Origin: JAEUQQ01 sp963697285
GTDB lineage: Bacteria > Acidobacteriota > Vicinamibacteria > Vicinamibacterales > JAFNAJ01
Reading direction: 5' to 3'
Assembly (NCBI GenBank): GCA_963697285.1
Contig: CAVONI010000011.1
Coordinates: forward strand, 1,674,001 to 1,738,000
Length of the DNA: 64,000 bases
Shown here: positions 44,614-53,308 of the stretch, piece after piece
Layout: the number at the start of each line of letters is the position of its first letter
How positions within the stretch are numbered: position 1 is the first letter of the stretch
Notes under the pieces: model-generated
Databases searched by the model: none
Told to the model about the DNA's origin: nothing
The model's input: only the letters and a program-made list of their open reading frames with translations
Translations under genes and position numbers: made by a program

Positions 44614-45426
44614 TCAGTACGGTCGCATCTCGCCGCGGTACGGGATGACCTGCCCTGGCGCAACATTCGCGTCGAAGGTCAGCGGTTCATACCCGTCGGC
44701 CACCACCTCGATGCGGTGGGGGCCAGGCGTCAGCGTCAGCGGGGGGTTGTTCGGGTTGAAGTCGCCGACGCGACCGATCGGGGTGCCGTCCACGTAGAGA
44801 TTCGCCTCGGCCGGGTAGATCTCGAAGCTCACCGCTCCGTACTGCGCACGGCCGGGCGTCACGTTCACGTATCCGCCCGAGGGGTAGCCGTAGACCGGGT
44901 AGGGCGCGTATCCGTACCTCGGCAACGAGACCGGGTAACCGAGCCAGAGGCCGATGCCGATGCTGAAGCGCGGACGGAACGCGTAGTACGGACGCGAGTA
45001 GTAATAGTCAGACCGATACCACGACCGGTACGACGGGCCGTAGGACCTGTAGGGCCTGGCGGGGGCATGCCCCCATCCAGGCGAGTAGTGGCGCGGCGCC
45101 ATCACCGGCCGGCCAGCGGCGCCGTAGTTGCGGCCGACGTCGCCGCGCCGGTCGTACGCCCGTGCATTGCTTCGACGCGTGTCGTTGTAGGAGGGACCAC
45201 CGCGGGCCTCGAGGCCGCGCGACTGAGGAATCGATTCGCGCCTGACGTCGCCGCGGCGTCCTTCGGGGGCCTGCCGACCCGAGTCGCGCGGCACCGCGCG
45301 CTGGCCCGAGTCGCCTCGTCGAGGATCGTCGCGCCCACGCGGTTGTTGCTGGGCCATGACGGGCGGCGCAGCAACGCTGAGGAGGGTGACCAGGGCAACG
45401 GGGACGACGAACTTCATGGCTGACAT
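44614..45426 (-). CDS. Secreted PEGA-domain protein
   Basis: 270 residues from ATG 45426 (MSAMKFVVPVALV); ATG 45417 is also possible. The signal peptide ends near PPVMAQ. A long Arg/Gly/Tyr-rich linker follows (RGRDDPRRGDSGQR, RSYGPSYRSWYRSDYYYSR). The C-terminal PEGA domain reads AEANLYVDGTPIGRVGDF, TLTPGPHRIEVVADGYEPL and ends YRGEMRPY. PEGA domains are surface-layer or wall-associated beta modules. A hairpin terminator follows the gene. Confidence 0.85.
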   Translation of the reverse strand: MSAMKFVVPVALVTLLSVAAPPVMAQQQPRGRDDPRRGDSGQRAVPRDSGRQAPEGRRGDVRRESIPQSRGLEARGGPSYNDTRRSNARAYDRRGDVGRNYGAAGRPVMAPRHYSPGWGHAPARPYRSYGPSYRSWYRSDYYYSRPYYAFRPRFSIGIGLWLGYPVSLPRYGYAPYPVYGYPSGGYVNVTPGRAQYGAVSFEIYPAEANLYVDGTPIGRVGDFNPNNPPLTLTPGPHRIEVVADGYEPLTFDANVAPGQVIPYRGEMRPY

Positions 45427-45629
45427 GGCGGCAACACTCCGGGAGATTCGCGTGGACAGCGCCGTGCTCGCAGGTCGTGAACGCCGCGGCGCGAACACAT
45501 CTACCGCAATGTTGATGCCGTCAAGAACAGGCCTGTATTCGCAGAATCGTCGGGGCGCACGGCTCCTGCGGAGGAAAGTGTCCTCGTGCAGTGACGGTCA
45601 GCTACCGTGTGGAGGAGCAACGACACGGC

Positions 45630-45656
45630 GCGCGCCCCGACCGGCTCGGGGCGCGC
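45630..45656 (-). terminator. Terminator hairpin after the MBL-fold gene
   Basis: GCGCGCCCCGA, loop CCGGC, TCGGGGCGCGC is a perfect 11-base-pair stem, 18 bases past the stop codon of the MBL-fold gene. Confidence 0.65.
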
Positions 45657-45674
45657 CCGACGACTGACGCAGGT

Positions 45675-46592
45675 CTACTTCGGCACCGTCTTCGTATAGA
45701 CGACCGACGCGAAGTTCTCGCGATAGCGGATCATGGTGTCGTTCCAGCGATCGTAGTTCGGCCCGTCGGCAATCGGGACCACCGGGGCGGTCCCCGCCAT
45801 GATCTTCGCGTCGAGATCCATGAAGTACTTGATGTAGCGCTTCGTCACCGGTGCCCCGTTGTGGGCCGGGATGATCATCGTTATCTTGCTGTAGTACTTC
45901 TCGTAGAGCTTCTGCATGTTCGCATGGTGCTTCTGGATCTTCTCGGGGTTCATCCCGACGACCTGGCCGGGATCGATCTCGTCACCGGTGAACAGGTAGC
46001 CGGTCTTCTGGTCGAGCAGGGCGATGCTCCCCGGGCTGTGCGCGGGGATGGCGATGATCTCGATCTTCCGGTCGCCGAGGTCGATCACGTCGCCGTCCTT
46101 CACGGGCTTCATCGTGTACGTGATCGGCGTGTTCGCTCGGGCCGCGGCCGCCGTGACTTCCTCGATCGCGGGAGCTGAGAGATAGGCCTCGCCGAACTGC
46201 GCGTTCCCCGCGATGTGATCGCGGTGGGGGTGCGTGTTGACCACGACCAGCGGCTTGTCGGTGATGCTCTTCACGTAGTCGATGATCTTCTTGCCCTCGA
46301 AATCCGCCATCGTCTGCGTGTCGACGACGAGCGCCTTGTCGCGTGTCACCAGGACGTACATGCAGGTCGAGTCGAGGCCGAACGCGATCTGGAAGAGGTC
46401 GTCCTGGATCTCGCGGACGGCCAGTCTCGGAGGGGCCGCATACAGCGGACCGCGTTGGACCGGCGGAGCGCCGGCGACCGGCGGTTGGCCGGGTGGCTGG
46501 GCCTGCCCCACCGGCTGACTCTGGCCGAGCACCGTCGCCGCGGCAGCAACCGCACACGAAACGACCAACAGGGACGACACAGACGTCTTCAT
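45675..46592 (-). CDS. Exported MBL-fold metallo-hydrolase
   Basis: 305 residues from ATG 46592, with GGAGG six bases upstream. A signal peptide (VSSLLVVSCAVAAAATVLGQ) is followed by a Pro/Gln-rich linker. The metallo-beta-lactamase fold is clear: VVVNTHPHRDHIAGNAQFG (HxHxDH zinc site), IPAHSPGSIALLDQ (third His region), LFTGDEIDPGQ (bridging Asp) and MIIPAHNGAP (last His). It ends KTVPK. It is a periplasmic zinc hydrolase; substrate is unknown, and a lactamase role should not be assumed. Confidence 0.9.
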   Translation of the reverse strand: MKTSVSSLLVVSCAVAAAATVLGQSQPVGQAQPPGQPPVAGAPPVQRGPLYAAPPRLAVREIQDDLFQIAFGLDSTCMYVLVTRDKALVVDTQTMADFEGKKIIDYVKSITDKPLVVVNTHPHRDHIAGNAQFGEAYLSAPAIEEVTAAAARANTPITYTMKPVKDGDVIDLGDRKIEIIAIPAHSPGSIALLDQKTGYLFTGDEIDPGQVVGMNPEKIQKHHANMQKLYEKYYSKITMIIPAHNGAPVTKRYIKYFMDLDAKIMAGTAPVVPIADGPNYDRWNDTMIRYRENFASVVYTKTVPK

Positions 46593-46869
46593 GCCAGACC
46601 TCCGAACCACCGAAGCGATGTCACTGACTCAGCACACGCTGCGGAAGACGACTCGCGTCCATCCGACAGCCGACCCAGTGTAGTGCTCGCGGCGTGACTG
46701 CCGCGTCCCGCTGGCAACACGAGTGTCCCGTTCGTAACAACGGGCTCGCCGTGGCTGGGCGGTTGTCGCGGGTGGACACCTTGGACCGTAGAATGTCAGG
46801 ACGCGTCACCGTCGGCGCCCGAACGAGGAGGACGTTCTTGCTGTTCACGATTCCCGGGGAGGACGCATC

Positions 46870-47742
46870 GTGAGGTGGATCTGCTCTGCCTGCGTGGTGG
46901 CGTGCATGGGGCTGGCGGCGAGTCACGGGGCCGTGGCGCAGGAAGTGTCGCAGGCGGTGGTGCTCGTCGGAGCCGGCGACATCGCGAATTGCGCGGTGGG
47001 CGACGGTGGCGGTGCGTGGGCGACGTCGCGGCTGCTCGATCGCATCGACGGCACCGTCTTCACGCTGGGCGACAACGCGTACCCCGATGGCGCAATGAAG
47101 TCGTTCCAGGAGTGCTACGGCCCTCGGTGGGGCCGGCACAAGGACCGCACGCGCCCCGCCCCTGGCAACCACGACTACCGCACGAAGAACGGCGAGCCCT
47201 ACTTCGAGTACTTCGGCGAGCGCGCGGGCCCCGCGCGACGCGGCTATTACAGCTACGACCTCGGCGCGTGGCACATCGTCTCGCTGAACAGCGTGATCGA
47301 TGCCAGCGACAAGAGCGCGCAGATGGCGTGGCTGCGCGACGATCTCGCCAGCAGTGCCGCCCCGTGCACGCTGGCGTACTGGCACGTGCCGGTGTTCAGC
47401 TCGGGCGCGCACGGCGGCGATCCCCACATGCTCGCGATATGGCGCGTGCTCTACGAGTTCAAGGCCGACGTGGTCGTCAACGGCCACGATCACAGCTATG
47501 AACGCTTTGCGCCGCAGGATCCCGACGGGAAGAAGGACCCAGGCCGCGGCATTCGCGAGTTCGTCGTCGGCACCGGCGGCGGCGGTGTGTACGAGTTCGG
47601 ACGGCCGCAGCCACACAGCGAGGTGCGCGAGAACAAGAGCTACGGTGTCATCAAGTTCACGCTGGCACCCACGAGCTACACCTGGGAGTTCGTCGGCACC
47701 GGCCCGTTCACCGACAAGGGAACGGCGGAGTGTGTGCAGTAA
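46870..47742 (+). CDS. Exported metallophosphoesterase
   Basis: 290 residues from GTG 46870, with GGGGAGGA upstream. The signal peptide is MRWICSACVVACMGLAASHGAVAQ. Metallophosphoesterase motifs: VGAGDIANC (first Asp), VFTLGDNAYPDG (GDxxY), PAPGNHDYR (GNHD), LAYWHVPVFSSG (metal His) and VVNGHDHSYER (GHxH-type site). This is a complete dinuclear metal centre, similar to secreted purple-acid-type or alkaline phosphodiesterases. It likely scavenges phosphate in the periplasm. Confidence 0.93.
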   Translation: MRWICSACVVACMGLAASHGAVAQEVSQAVVLVGAGDIANCAVGDGGGAWATSRLLDRIDGTVFTLGDNAYPDGAMKSFQECYGPRWGRHKDRTRPAPGNHDYRTKNGEPYFEYFGERAGPARRGYYSYDLGAWHIVSLNSVIDASDKSAQMAWLRDDLASSAAPCTLAYWHVPVFSSGAHGGDPHMLAIWRVLYEFKADVVVNGHDHSYERFAPQDPDGKKDPGRGIREFVVGTGGGGVYEFGRPQPHSEVRENKSYGVIKFTLAPTSYTWEFVGTGPFTDKGTAECVQ

Positions 47743-48006
47743 TCCGGAGGGCCTCCCGGGCCAGAATCCGGCTGCCTGCTGCACGGTAGTCGACGGCAGT
47801 TGACGCCGCGCGTCGGTCGCGGCCGCCCAGGTCCGCTGGTGTTCCACTACAATCGGCGGAGCCGTTGTCGCGTGCGAGTCCACGACTGGCGCCCGAAGCG
47901 CTGCCGTTGGGGTGCGCCCGGTGCCCCGGAGTGCTTCGCCGGCGCGGGGTCGAGCGACTGCAACGACGGTGGCCATTACGCTGACGATGTCAGCAGGAGT
48001 CCAACG

Positions 48007-49704
48007 ATGAACCGACGCCTCCGCCTTGTCCTCGTCGCAGTGCTCCTCGTCGGTCTGGGATCCACGGGCCGGCCCGCGTCGCGCGAGCCAGTCCAGGGCA
48101 AGCAGGCCATGGTCGTGTCGGTGAGCCGCCACGCGTCAGACGCCGGCGTCGAGATCCTCAAGAAGGGCGGTAACGCCGTGGATGCGGCCGTGGCGGTGGG
48201 GTTTGCGCTCGCGGTGACGTGGCCTGCCGCCGGCAACCTCGGCGCCGATGGGTTCATGGTGATCCACGGGGCCACCGGGAAGAACGTTGCCATCGATTAC
48301 CGGGCGATGGCGCCTCGTCGGGCGAGTCGCGACATGTTCCTCGACGAGAAGGGCGCGGTGAAGCTCGACCTGCTTCGCATGGGGCACCTGTCCTCGGCCG
48401 TCCCCGGTGCGGTGGCGGGTCTGCTGCTCGCGCTGGAGTCGCACGGCACGCTGGACAGGGCGACGGTGCTCGCACCGGCCATCCGGCTCGCCGCAGAGGG
48501 CTTCGAGGTGGATCAGTACCTTGCGGCCTCGATTCGTGAGGCCGAGAAGCGGCTGTCGCCATTCCCCGAGAGCCGGCGCATCTTCCTGCGTGACGGGAAG
48601 TTCTACGAGCCGGGCGACCGCCTGGTCCAGACCGACCTCGCTGCTGCCCTGCGACTGATTGCCGAGCAGGGGGCGAAGGGGTTCTACGAAGGTCGCGTGG
48701 CGCGACTGATCGCCGACGAGATGCGGAAAGGCGGCGGCATCATCGACGAGGACGACCTGCGCGGCTACCGGGCGCTCGAACGTGCACCGGTCACGGGCAC
48801 CTATCGAGGGCACACCGTCGTGTCGATGCCACCGCCCAGTTCGGGTGGCGCGGCGCTCGTCGAGATGCTCAACATGGTCGAACCCTACGACCTTGCCTCG
48901 CTCGGGCACAACTCGTCGGCCCACCTGCATCTCGTGGCCGAAGTGATGAAGCGCGCCTACGCTGACCGCGCCGAGTTCATGGCTGACGCCGACTTCGCGC
49001 CGGTGCCGGTGCGCGGTCTCGTGTCGAAGCGCTACGCCGAGGTCCGGCGGAAGGGGATCGACCTGATGCGAGCGACGCCCTCGGCCGAAATCCGCGCCGG
49101 CGACCCGCTCCCCTTCGAGAGCGAAGCGACGACGCATTTCTCGGTGGTCGCGCCAGACGGCAGCGCCGTCTCGAACACCTACACGCTCAAGTCGCTGTTC
49201 GGGTCAGGAGTCACCATCCCGGGAGGCGGCTTCATCATGAACGACGAGATGGACAACTTCACGGTGAAGGTGGGCGAGCCGAACGCGTTCGGCCTCATCC
49301 AGGCCGCGGCGAACGCCATCGAGCCTGGCAAGCGGCCGCTTTCCTCGATGACACCGTCGATCGTGCTCAAGGACGGCAAGGTCCGGCTGGTCGCGGGCAC
49401 CCCCGGCGGCTCGACGATCATCAACACGGTCTTCCAGCTGGTCATGAACGTCGTCGACTTCGGCCTCGACGCGCAACAGGCGGTCGACGCGTCGCGGATC
49501 CACCACCAGTGGCTGCCCGACGTTCTCGTGTACGAGCGGCACGGCATGGTGCGCGACGTGCAGGGCGCGCTGAAGAGCCGAGGACACGTCATCGAGGAGC
49601 GTGACGCGATCGGCGACGCACACATCATCGTCGTCGACGACAAGAGCGGCATGCGGCTCGGCGGCGCCGACCCGCGCCGCGGTGGCCATGCCGTGGGGTA
49701 CTGA
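48007..49704 (+). CDS. ggt: Gamma-glutamyltransferase
   Basis: 565 residues from ATG 48007, with AGGAG seven bases upstream. A signal peptide (RLRLVLVAVLLVGLGSTG) indicates a periplasmic enzyme. The GGT fold is complete. The N-terminal nucleophile-hydrolase segment has SRHASDAGVEILKKGGNAVDAAVAVGFAL. The processing site is in SEATTHFSVVAPDGSAVSNTYTL, where the first Thr of TTHFS becomes the catalytic N-terminus after self-cleavage. GVTIPGGGFIMNDEMDNF and SSMTPSIVLKDGK close the active site. It cleaves the gamma-glutamyl bond of glutathione. Confidence 0.95.
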   Translation: MNRRLRLVLVAVLLVGLGSTGRPASREPVQGKQAMVVSVSRHASDAGVEILKKGGNAVDAAVAVGFALAVTWPAAGNLGADGFMVIHGATGKNVAIDYRAMAPRRASRDMFLDEKGAVKLDLLRMGHLSSAVPGAVAGLLLALESHGTLDRATVLAPAIRLAAEGFEVDQYLAASIREAEKRLSPFPESRRIFLRDGKFYEPGDRLVQTDLAAALRLIAEQGAKGFYEGRVARLIADEMRKGGGIIDEDDLRGYRALERAPVTGTYRGHTVVSMPPPSSGGAALVEMLNMVEPYDLASLGHNSSAHLHLVAEVMKRAYADRAEFMADADFAPVPVRGLVSKRYAEVRRKGIDLMRATPSAEIRAGDPLPFESEATTHFSVVAPDGSAVSNTYTLKSLFGSGVTIPGGGFIMNDEMDNFTVKVGEPNAFGLIQAAANAIEPGKRPLSSMTPSIVLKDGKVRLVAGTPGGSTIINTVFQLVMNVVDFGLDAQQAVDASRIHHQWLPDVLVYERHGMVRDVQGALKSRGHVIEERDAIGDAHIIVVDDKSGMRLGGADPRRGGHAVGY

Positions 49705-49732
49705 GCGTTCCCGAATCACGTAGCCTTCCACC

Positions 49733-50095
49733 GTGCGTCCGAAGACCTGGATCGTCGATCTGCGCGACTACATCGGCGCCGACGGCGAATGTGCCGAGAT
49801 GCCCGATGCGGCCTATCGTGTCGCATCGCAGATGTTCGCGATCGTGGACTGGGCCACCATCGTTGGTGCCGGGGCCGAGGCGACGCTCACGAACGTCGGG
49901 TGCCGTCGTCGGCCCGGGCGACGGCAGTGTCGCGGTCCCATCCTGGCCAGGATCGCAGAACCCTCGGGGCCGATCGCCTGGTGGTGCGCCTCGTGCCGCG
50001 AAGGCGGGTTCATCTCGCACTGGCAGGGCACACTGTGGGATCGCCGGGGAGAGATCGAGGACGCGAGGGTCGTCACTCTGCCACCCCGGTGCTGA
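49733..50095 (+). CDS. Hypothetical protein with a treble-clef-like Cys cluster
   Basis: 120 residues from GTG 49733. The C-terminal half has GCRRRPGRRQCRGPI and WWCASCREGGFISHWQGTLWD. The C-x6/7-C and C-x2-C spacings suggest a zinc site. Similar small proteins with a CRRRPGRRxC...WxCxxCGDxGxI pattern are common in soil bacteria but uncharacterised. It converges with the oxidoreductase gene and overlaps it by 23 bases. I cannot name it. Confidence 0.6.
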   Translation: MRPKTWIVDLRDYIGADGECAEMPDAAYRVASQMFAIVDWATIVGAGAEATLTNVGCRRRPGRRQCRGPILARIAEPSGPIAWWCASCREGGFISHWQGTLWDRRGEIEDARVVTLPPRC

Positions 50096-51239
50096 GGACG
50101 CGGCGACCCCGCCTGATGTGGTCGTCGGCGGCGAGGACGATGCCGAGGCTCTGGACGGCGTCTGACAGGTGCGCCGACAGGTCCAGATCATCGCGGATCG
50201 CCCGCACCAGGAACTCCTGCTCGCGCGCGCACAGGGCCTCGTGATCGGGCTCGTCCTCCACACGGATGAACTCGTCGGCGATGGCGAACTCGCCGCGGCC
50301 GTCCACGTCGGCGCGATGCACGCGCAGGCACTCGGTCTTCGTGTGGTCGTCGATGTCGTCGGTGCGTGCGTCGCGCACGTCGCGCGGCGCACGCACGATC
50401 GACACCGATCCGCGCGGGCCGATCACATCCTTCACGAAGTGGGCCTCCTGGCTCATCATCGGACCCCACCCCGCCTCGTACCACCCCACCGACCCATCGC
50501 CGAAGGTCACTTCGAGGTGACCGTAGTTGTACATGTCGGGCGCGATCTCGTCGCTGAGCCGTGCGCCGACGGCCACTACGCGCACAGGGCGGGCCCGTGT
50601 CATCTGGCACATGACGTCGACGTAGTGCACGCCGCAGTCGACGATCGGGCTCGTCGACGCCATCAGCGATCGGTGCGTCTCCCAGTTGCGTCCGTGGCTC
50701 TGCTGGTTGAGGTTCATCCGCATGACGAGCGGCGAGCCCAGCGTGCGCGCGATCTCGATGAAGCGGATCCACGTCGGGTGCACCCGCAGGATGTAGCCGA
50801 CGACGAGCTTGCGGTGCGCGGCCGCCGCTGCGGCAACGACCGCCTCGGCATCAGCGACCGTCGTCGCAAGTGGCTTCTCGCAGAACACGTGGCAGCCGGC
50901 GTCGAGTGCGGCCATCGCGTACGGCGCGTGTGTCGCGGGGTAGGAGTTGATGCTGACGACATCCGGGCGCGTGCCGCGCAGTGCCTCGTCGTAGTCGGTG
51001 AATTCCGCGACACCACCCATCGCTCGCGCGAGCGGCCCACGCCGTTCCGCGGTCGGTGCGACGACGCCGACGACCTCGAACTCGGGCATCGCGTGGTACG
51101 CACGCGCATGACTCGCCCCCATGTTGCCGCAGCCGACGACGAGGACACGGAGCGGCGTGGTCATGGGCGGCCACCGCGCGGGTTCAACGCTCGTCCATGC
51201 GTTCGCGACGTTCACCGGCGCCAGGACCATGTCAGGCAT
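50073..51239 (-). CDS. Gfo/Idh/MocA family oxidoreductase
   Basis: 388 residues from ATG 51239, with GAGGAGG upstream; an ATG at 51164 (MTTPLRVLVV) is a shorter alternative. The Rossmann motif is RVLVVGCGNMGASHARAY, followed by VSINSYPATHAPYAMAAL and CHVFCEKPLATTVADAEA. CEKP is the hallmark with the Lys-Pro substrate and cofactor contact. The C-terminal half carries IVDCGVHYVDVMCQMT, where His and Asp are expected to bind substrate. It probably uses NAD(P)+ on a sugar or sugar acid. No catabolic partners are adjacent. Confidence 0.92.
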   Translation of the reverse strand: MPDMVLAPVNVANAWTSVEPARWPPMTTPLRVLVVGCGNMGASHARAYHAMPEFEVVGVVAPTAERRGPLARAMGGVAEFTDYDEALRGTRPDVVSINSYPATHAPYAMAALDAGCHVFCEKPLATTVADAEAVVAAAAAAHRKLVVGYILRVHPTWIRFIEIARTLGSPLVMRMNLNQQSHGRNWETHRSLMASTSPIVDCGVHYVDVMCQMTRARPVRVVAVGARLSDEIAPDMYNYGHLEVTFGDGSVGWYEAGWGPMMSQEAHFVKDVIGPRGSVSIVRAPRDVRDARTDDIDDHTKTECLRVHRADVDGRGEFAIADEFIRVEDEPDHEALCAREQEFLVRAIRDDLDLSAHLSDAVQSLGIVLAADDHIRRGRRVLSTGVAE

Positions 51240-51964
51240 CTCACCTCCTCGTGCCGTCGATGCACGCATAGGGGATCGAACGCGCTCGCGTGCCCCTCGG
51301 CCTGGCCGCGTGGCCAGGCAGGGATTCGCCCTCGGAGGGTCGCGCCCAGCCGACCGTCGGCTACCGGATTTCGAGCGGCACGACCTCCTGCCAAACACCG
51401 TCTTGTCGAGTTCCCAACGGAGGATGCGGCGCCAATCGAACGTCGCGCCCAACGCTGGCTTTGACAGCCTGCGAGATGTTCGACACCCGGGGGCAGGAAG
51501 GCATGCCCCACAGATACTGCCAGAATGCACTGAATGGCCCTGAACTGTTGACTATGAAGAGGAGTCAGTAGCTTGTTCAAGACCTCTTCCGACTTCGCCG
51601 CCGGGTCGACATCGCTGTCATAAGACACGAAGTCTCCACTACCACCAGTCAAGACATGTGTCAACGCGAACGTGGCCGGACCACTTACGCCATTGAGCAC
51701 AATCACGCGGCGCGGCTGGTCTCCTGCGCGCCTGGGTGCTGCAAATGGGTTGAGGGCAATGACCAGGTGGGCGAACACCTGGATTCGGGTTTCTAGCGCG
51801 CCAGCTTGATCTTGGCTCAAGTAGGGCAACAATTTCTTGCCTCCGACAATGCGGCGGCAGGCGAACCCCCGGCGCTCACCCTCCTCCGTCCCATTCTCCT
51901 CTCCGTAGAACACCCGGCATGTCGTCTTGGGCGCCAGCCCCGACAGGTGACCACGTGTGATCAC
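51212..51964 (-). CDS. Hypothetical protein, possible horizontally acquired gene
   Basis: The minus-strand frame from GTG 51964 begins MITRGHLSGLAPKTTCRVFY. The first 150 residues look like real protein, for example GGKKLLPYLSQDQAGALETR, VIVLNGVSGPATFALTHVL and SYDSDVDPAAKSEEVLNKLL. Base use here is less GC-rich than the neighbours. After about 51480 the translation becomes Arg-rich, so the natural C-terminus may be earlier or in another frame. I recognise no family. Its start lies inside the tandem CACGTG repeats. Confidence 0.45.
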   Translation of the reverse strand: MITRGHLSGLAPKTTCRVFYGEENGTEEGERRGFACRRIVGGKKLLPYLSQDQAGALETRIQVFAHLVIALNPFAAPRRAGDQPRRVIVLNGVSGPATFALTHVLTGGSGDFVSYDSDVDPAAKSEEVLNKLLTPLHSQQFRAIQCILAVSVGHAFLPPGVEHLAGCQSQRWARRSIGAASSVGNSTRRCLAGGRAARNPVADGRLGATLRGRIPAWPRGQAEGHASAFDPLCVHRRHEEVRCLTWSWRR

Positions 51965-51978
51965 GTGTAATCACGTGT
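51949..51978. repeat. Three 10-base direct repeats (YCACGTGTRA)
   Basis: CCACGTGTGA, TCACGTGTAA and TCACGTGTCG follow each other from 51951 at exact 10-base intervals, so all three CACGTG cores face the same side of the helix. The element lies upstream of the FtsA-like gene (+) and at the start of the hypothetical gene (-). It could bind a dimeric regulator. Confidence 0.6.
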
Positions 51979-51993
51979 CGTTCGCCCGTATCG

Positions 51994-53256
51994 ATGATCA
52001 TCCGAGCGCGCGGCTGTCTGTTTCACGCGTACGCTGACCGAACTGCTCCCCGCCCCCATCCGCCACGCTCACTCCGACTCCGTGAGGCCGAGCCCTTGGC
52101 GAACACGATAACGAGCACTCCTGACCACGGCGGCCTTCGGCAACGGCGACACCCGGTGCAAGGTCGCTTCCTGGCAGGCCTCGACGTGGGAACGTCGGCG
52201 ACTGCGGTCGTCGTTGGCGAATCGCTGGAGGATGGTCGACTCGGCATCGTGGGAATCGGTGTGTCTGAGTCTCGCGGGATGCTGAACGGCGCCGTCGTCG
52301 ATGCCGAGGCGGCGGCTGACGCGATCAGGATGGCCGCACGCGAGGCCGGGCGCACGGCCGGCGTCGAAGTCACGTCAGTCGTTCTTGCGCTCTCCGGACT
52401 CCACGTCGAAGGCGTCAACGGCCACGGGGCGGTGCCGGTGCGAGACCGCAGCCGCGTGATCACGCACGACGATGCGAGGCGGGGAATCGAGGCCGCGAGC
52501 AGGCTCGCGCTCCCGGCGGGACGCGAAGTCTGGCACGTCCTCCCACAGGACTTCGTGGTCGACGGTCAGGATGGCATCACCGTGCCGATGGGTCTGACCT
52601 GCGGGCTCCCGCTCGAAGCGAACGTGCATGTCGTCACGGTCGGCACGGTGTACAGGCGCGACCTCATCGCGTGCGTCAATCTCGCGGGCCTCGCGGTGGA
52701 CGCCGCGGTCGCCGGGCCTGTTGCGGCCAGCGAGGCGACCCTGACCAGCGACGACAAGGAGCTTGGCACGGCGCTCGTGGACATCGGCGCAGACACGACG
52801 AGCATTGCGATCTTCGAACGTGGTGCCGTGCGCCACCTGCGCACCCTCCCTGTCGGGGCCGGACATCTCTCCCGCGACGCTGACGTTGCACCGGTATCGC
52901 GCCCGGCGGATGCGATCGAGTTGCTGCGACGCGTATCAGACGCGATCGAGGCCGCCGGTTTCGGGCGCACCCTGCACGCGGGCATCGTTCTCACCGGAGG
53001 TGGCGCGATGCTGGAAGGCCTGCCAGCGTTGGCCGCGCGGGTGTTCGACTGCCCTGTTCGGCGCGGGTCTCCTGCTGGCGTTGTCGGGCTGATCGATCTC
53101 ATCGACAGCCCGAGGTGGGCGACCGCGGTCGGGTTGCTGCTCCACGAGCATCGCCTGCTCGCGACCAGTTCCCGTAGTCGACGCACGTGGCCGCGGTGGC
53201 CTGATCGCACGTCGCTTGTCGCGTGGCTGGCCGGCGCGACGACGAACGATCCGTGA
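51994..53256 (+). CDS. FtsA-like actin-fold ATPase, shortened
   Basis: 420 residues from ATG 51994. FtsA proteins normally begin just before GRFLAGLDVGTSATAVVVGE, so a later GTG at 52158 may be the real start. The actin-fold motifs are present: LDVGTSATAVV (phosphate 1), ALVDIGADTTSIAIFERGAV (phosphate 2) and GIVLTGGGAMLEGLPALAARVF (adenosine). The SHS2 (1C) domain is represented by VVLALSGLHVEGVNGHGAV and HVLPQDFVVDGQDGI. About 60 residues between phosphate 2 and the adenosine motif (the lid subdomain 2B) appear to be missing, and no C-terminal membrane-binding helix is seen. It is probably an accessory paralogue, not the main cell-division FtsA. Confidence 0.75.
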   Translation: MIIRARGCLFHAYADRTAPRPHPPRSLRLREAEPLANTITSTPDHGGLRQRRHPVQGRFLAGLDVGTSATAVVVGESLEDGRLGIVGIGVSESRGMLNGAVVDAEAAADAIRMAAREAGRTAGVEVTSVVLALSGLHVEGVNGHGAVPVRDRSRVITHDDARRGIEAASRLALPAGREVWHVLPQDFVVDGQDGITVPMGLTCGLPLEANVHVVTVGTVYRRDLIACVNLAGLAVDAAVAGPVAASEATLTSDDKELGTALVDIGADTTSIAIFERGAVRHLRTLPVGAGHLSRDADVAPVSRPADAIELLRRVSDAIEAAGFGRTLHAGIVLTGGGAMLEGLPALAARVFDCPVRRGSPAGVVGLIDLIDSPRWATAVGLLLHEHRLLATSSRSRRTWPRWPDRTSLVAWLAGATTNDP

Positions 53257-53274
53257 TCCCGCGCGCCACCCGCG

Positions 53275-53292
53275 ACACGTGATCTCACGTGT
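53275..53292. promoter_or_regulatory. Perfect inverted repeat upstream of the FtsW-like gene
   Basis: ACACGTGA-TC-TCACGTGT is an 18-base perfect inverted repeat. Its half-site TCACGTGT is identical to the repeats before the FtsA-like gene. It sits 17 bases before the FtsW-like ATG. Confidence 0.6.
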
Positions 53293-53308
53293 GTGCCGGG
53301 AACGTGCG

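Noticed and set aside
46621..48132. 503-residue minus-strand open frame
   Set aside because: It lies opposite the well-supported metallophosphoesterase and the start of the gamma-glutamyltransferase; its translation is Arg/His/Ala-rich without motifs. A high-GC shadow.
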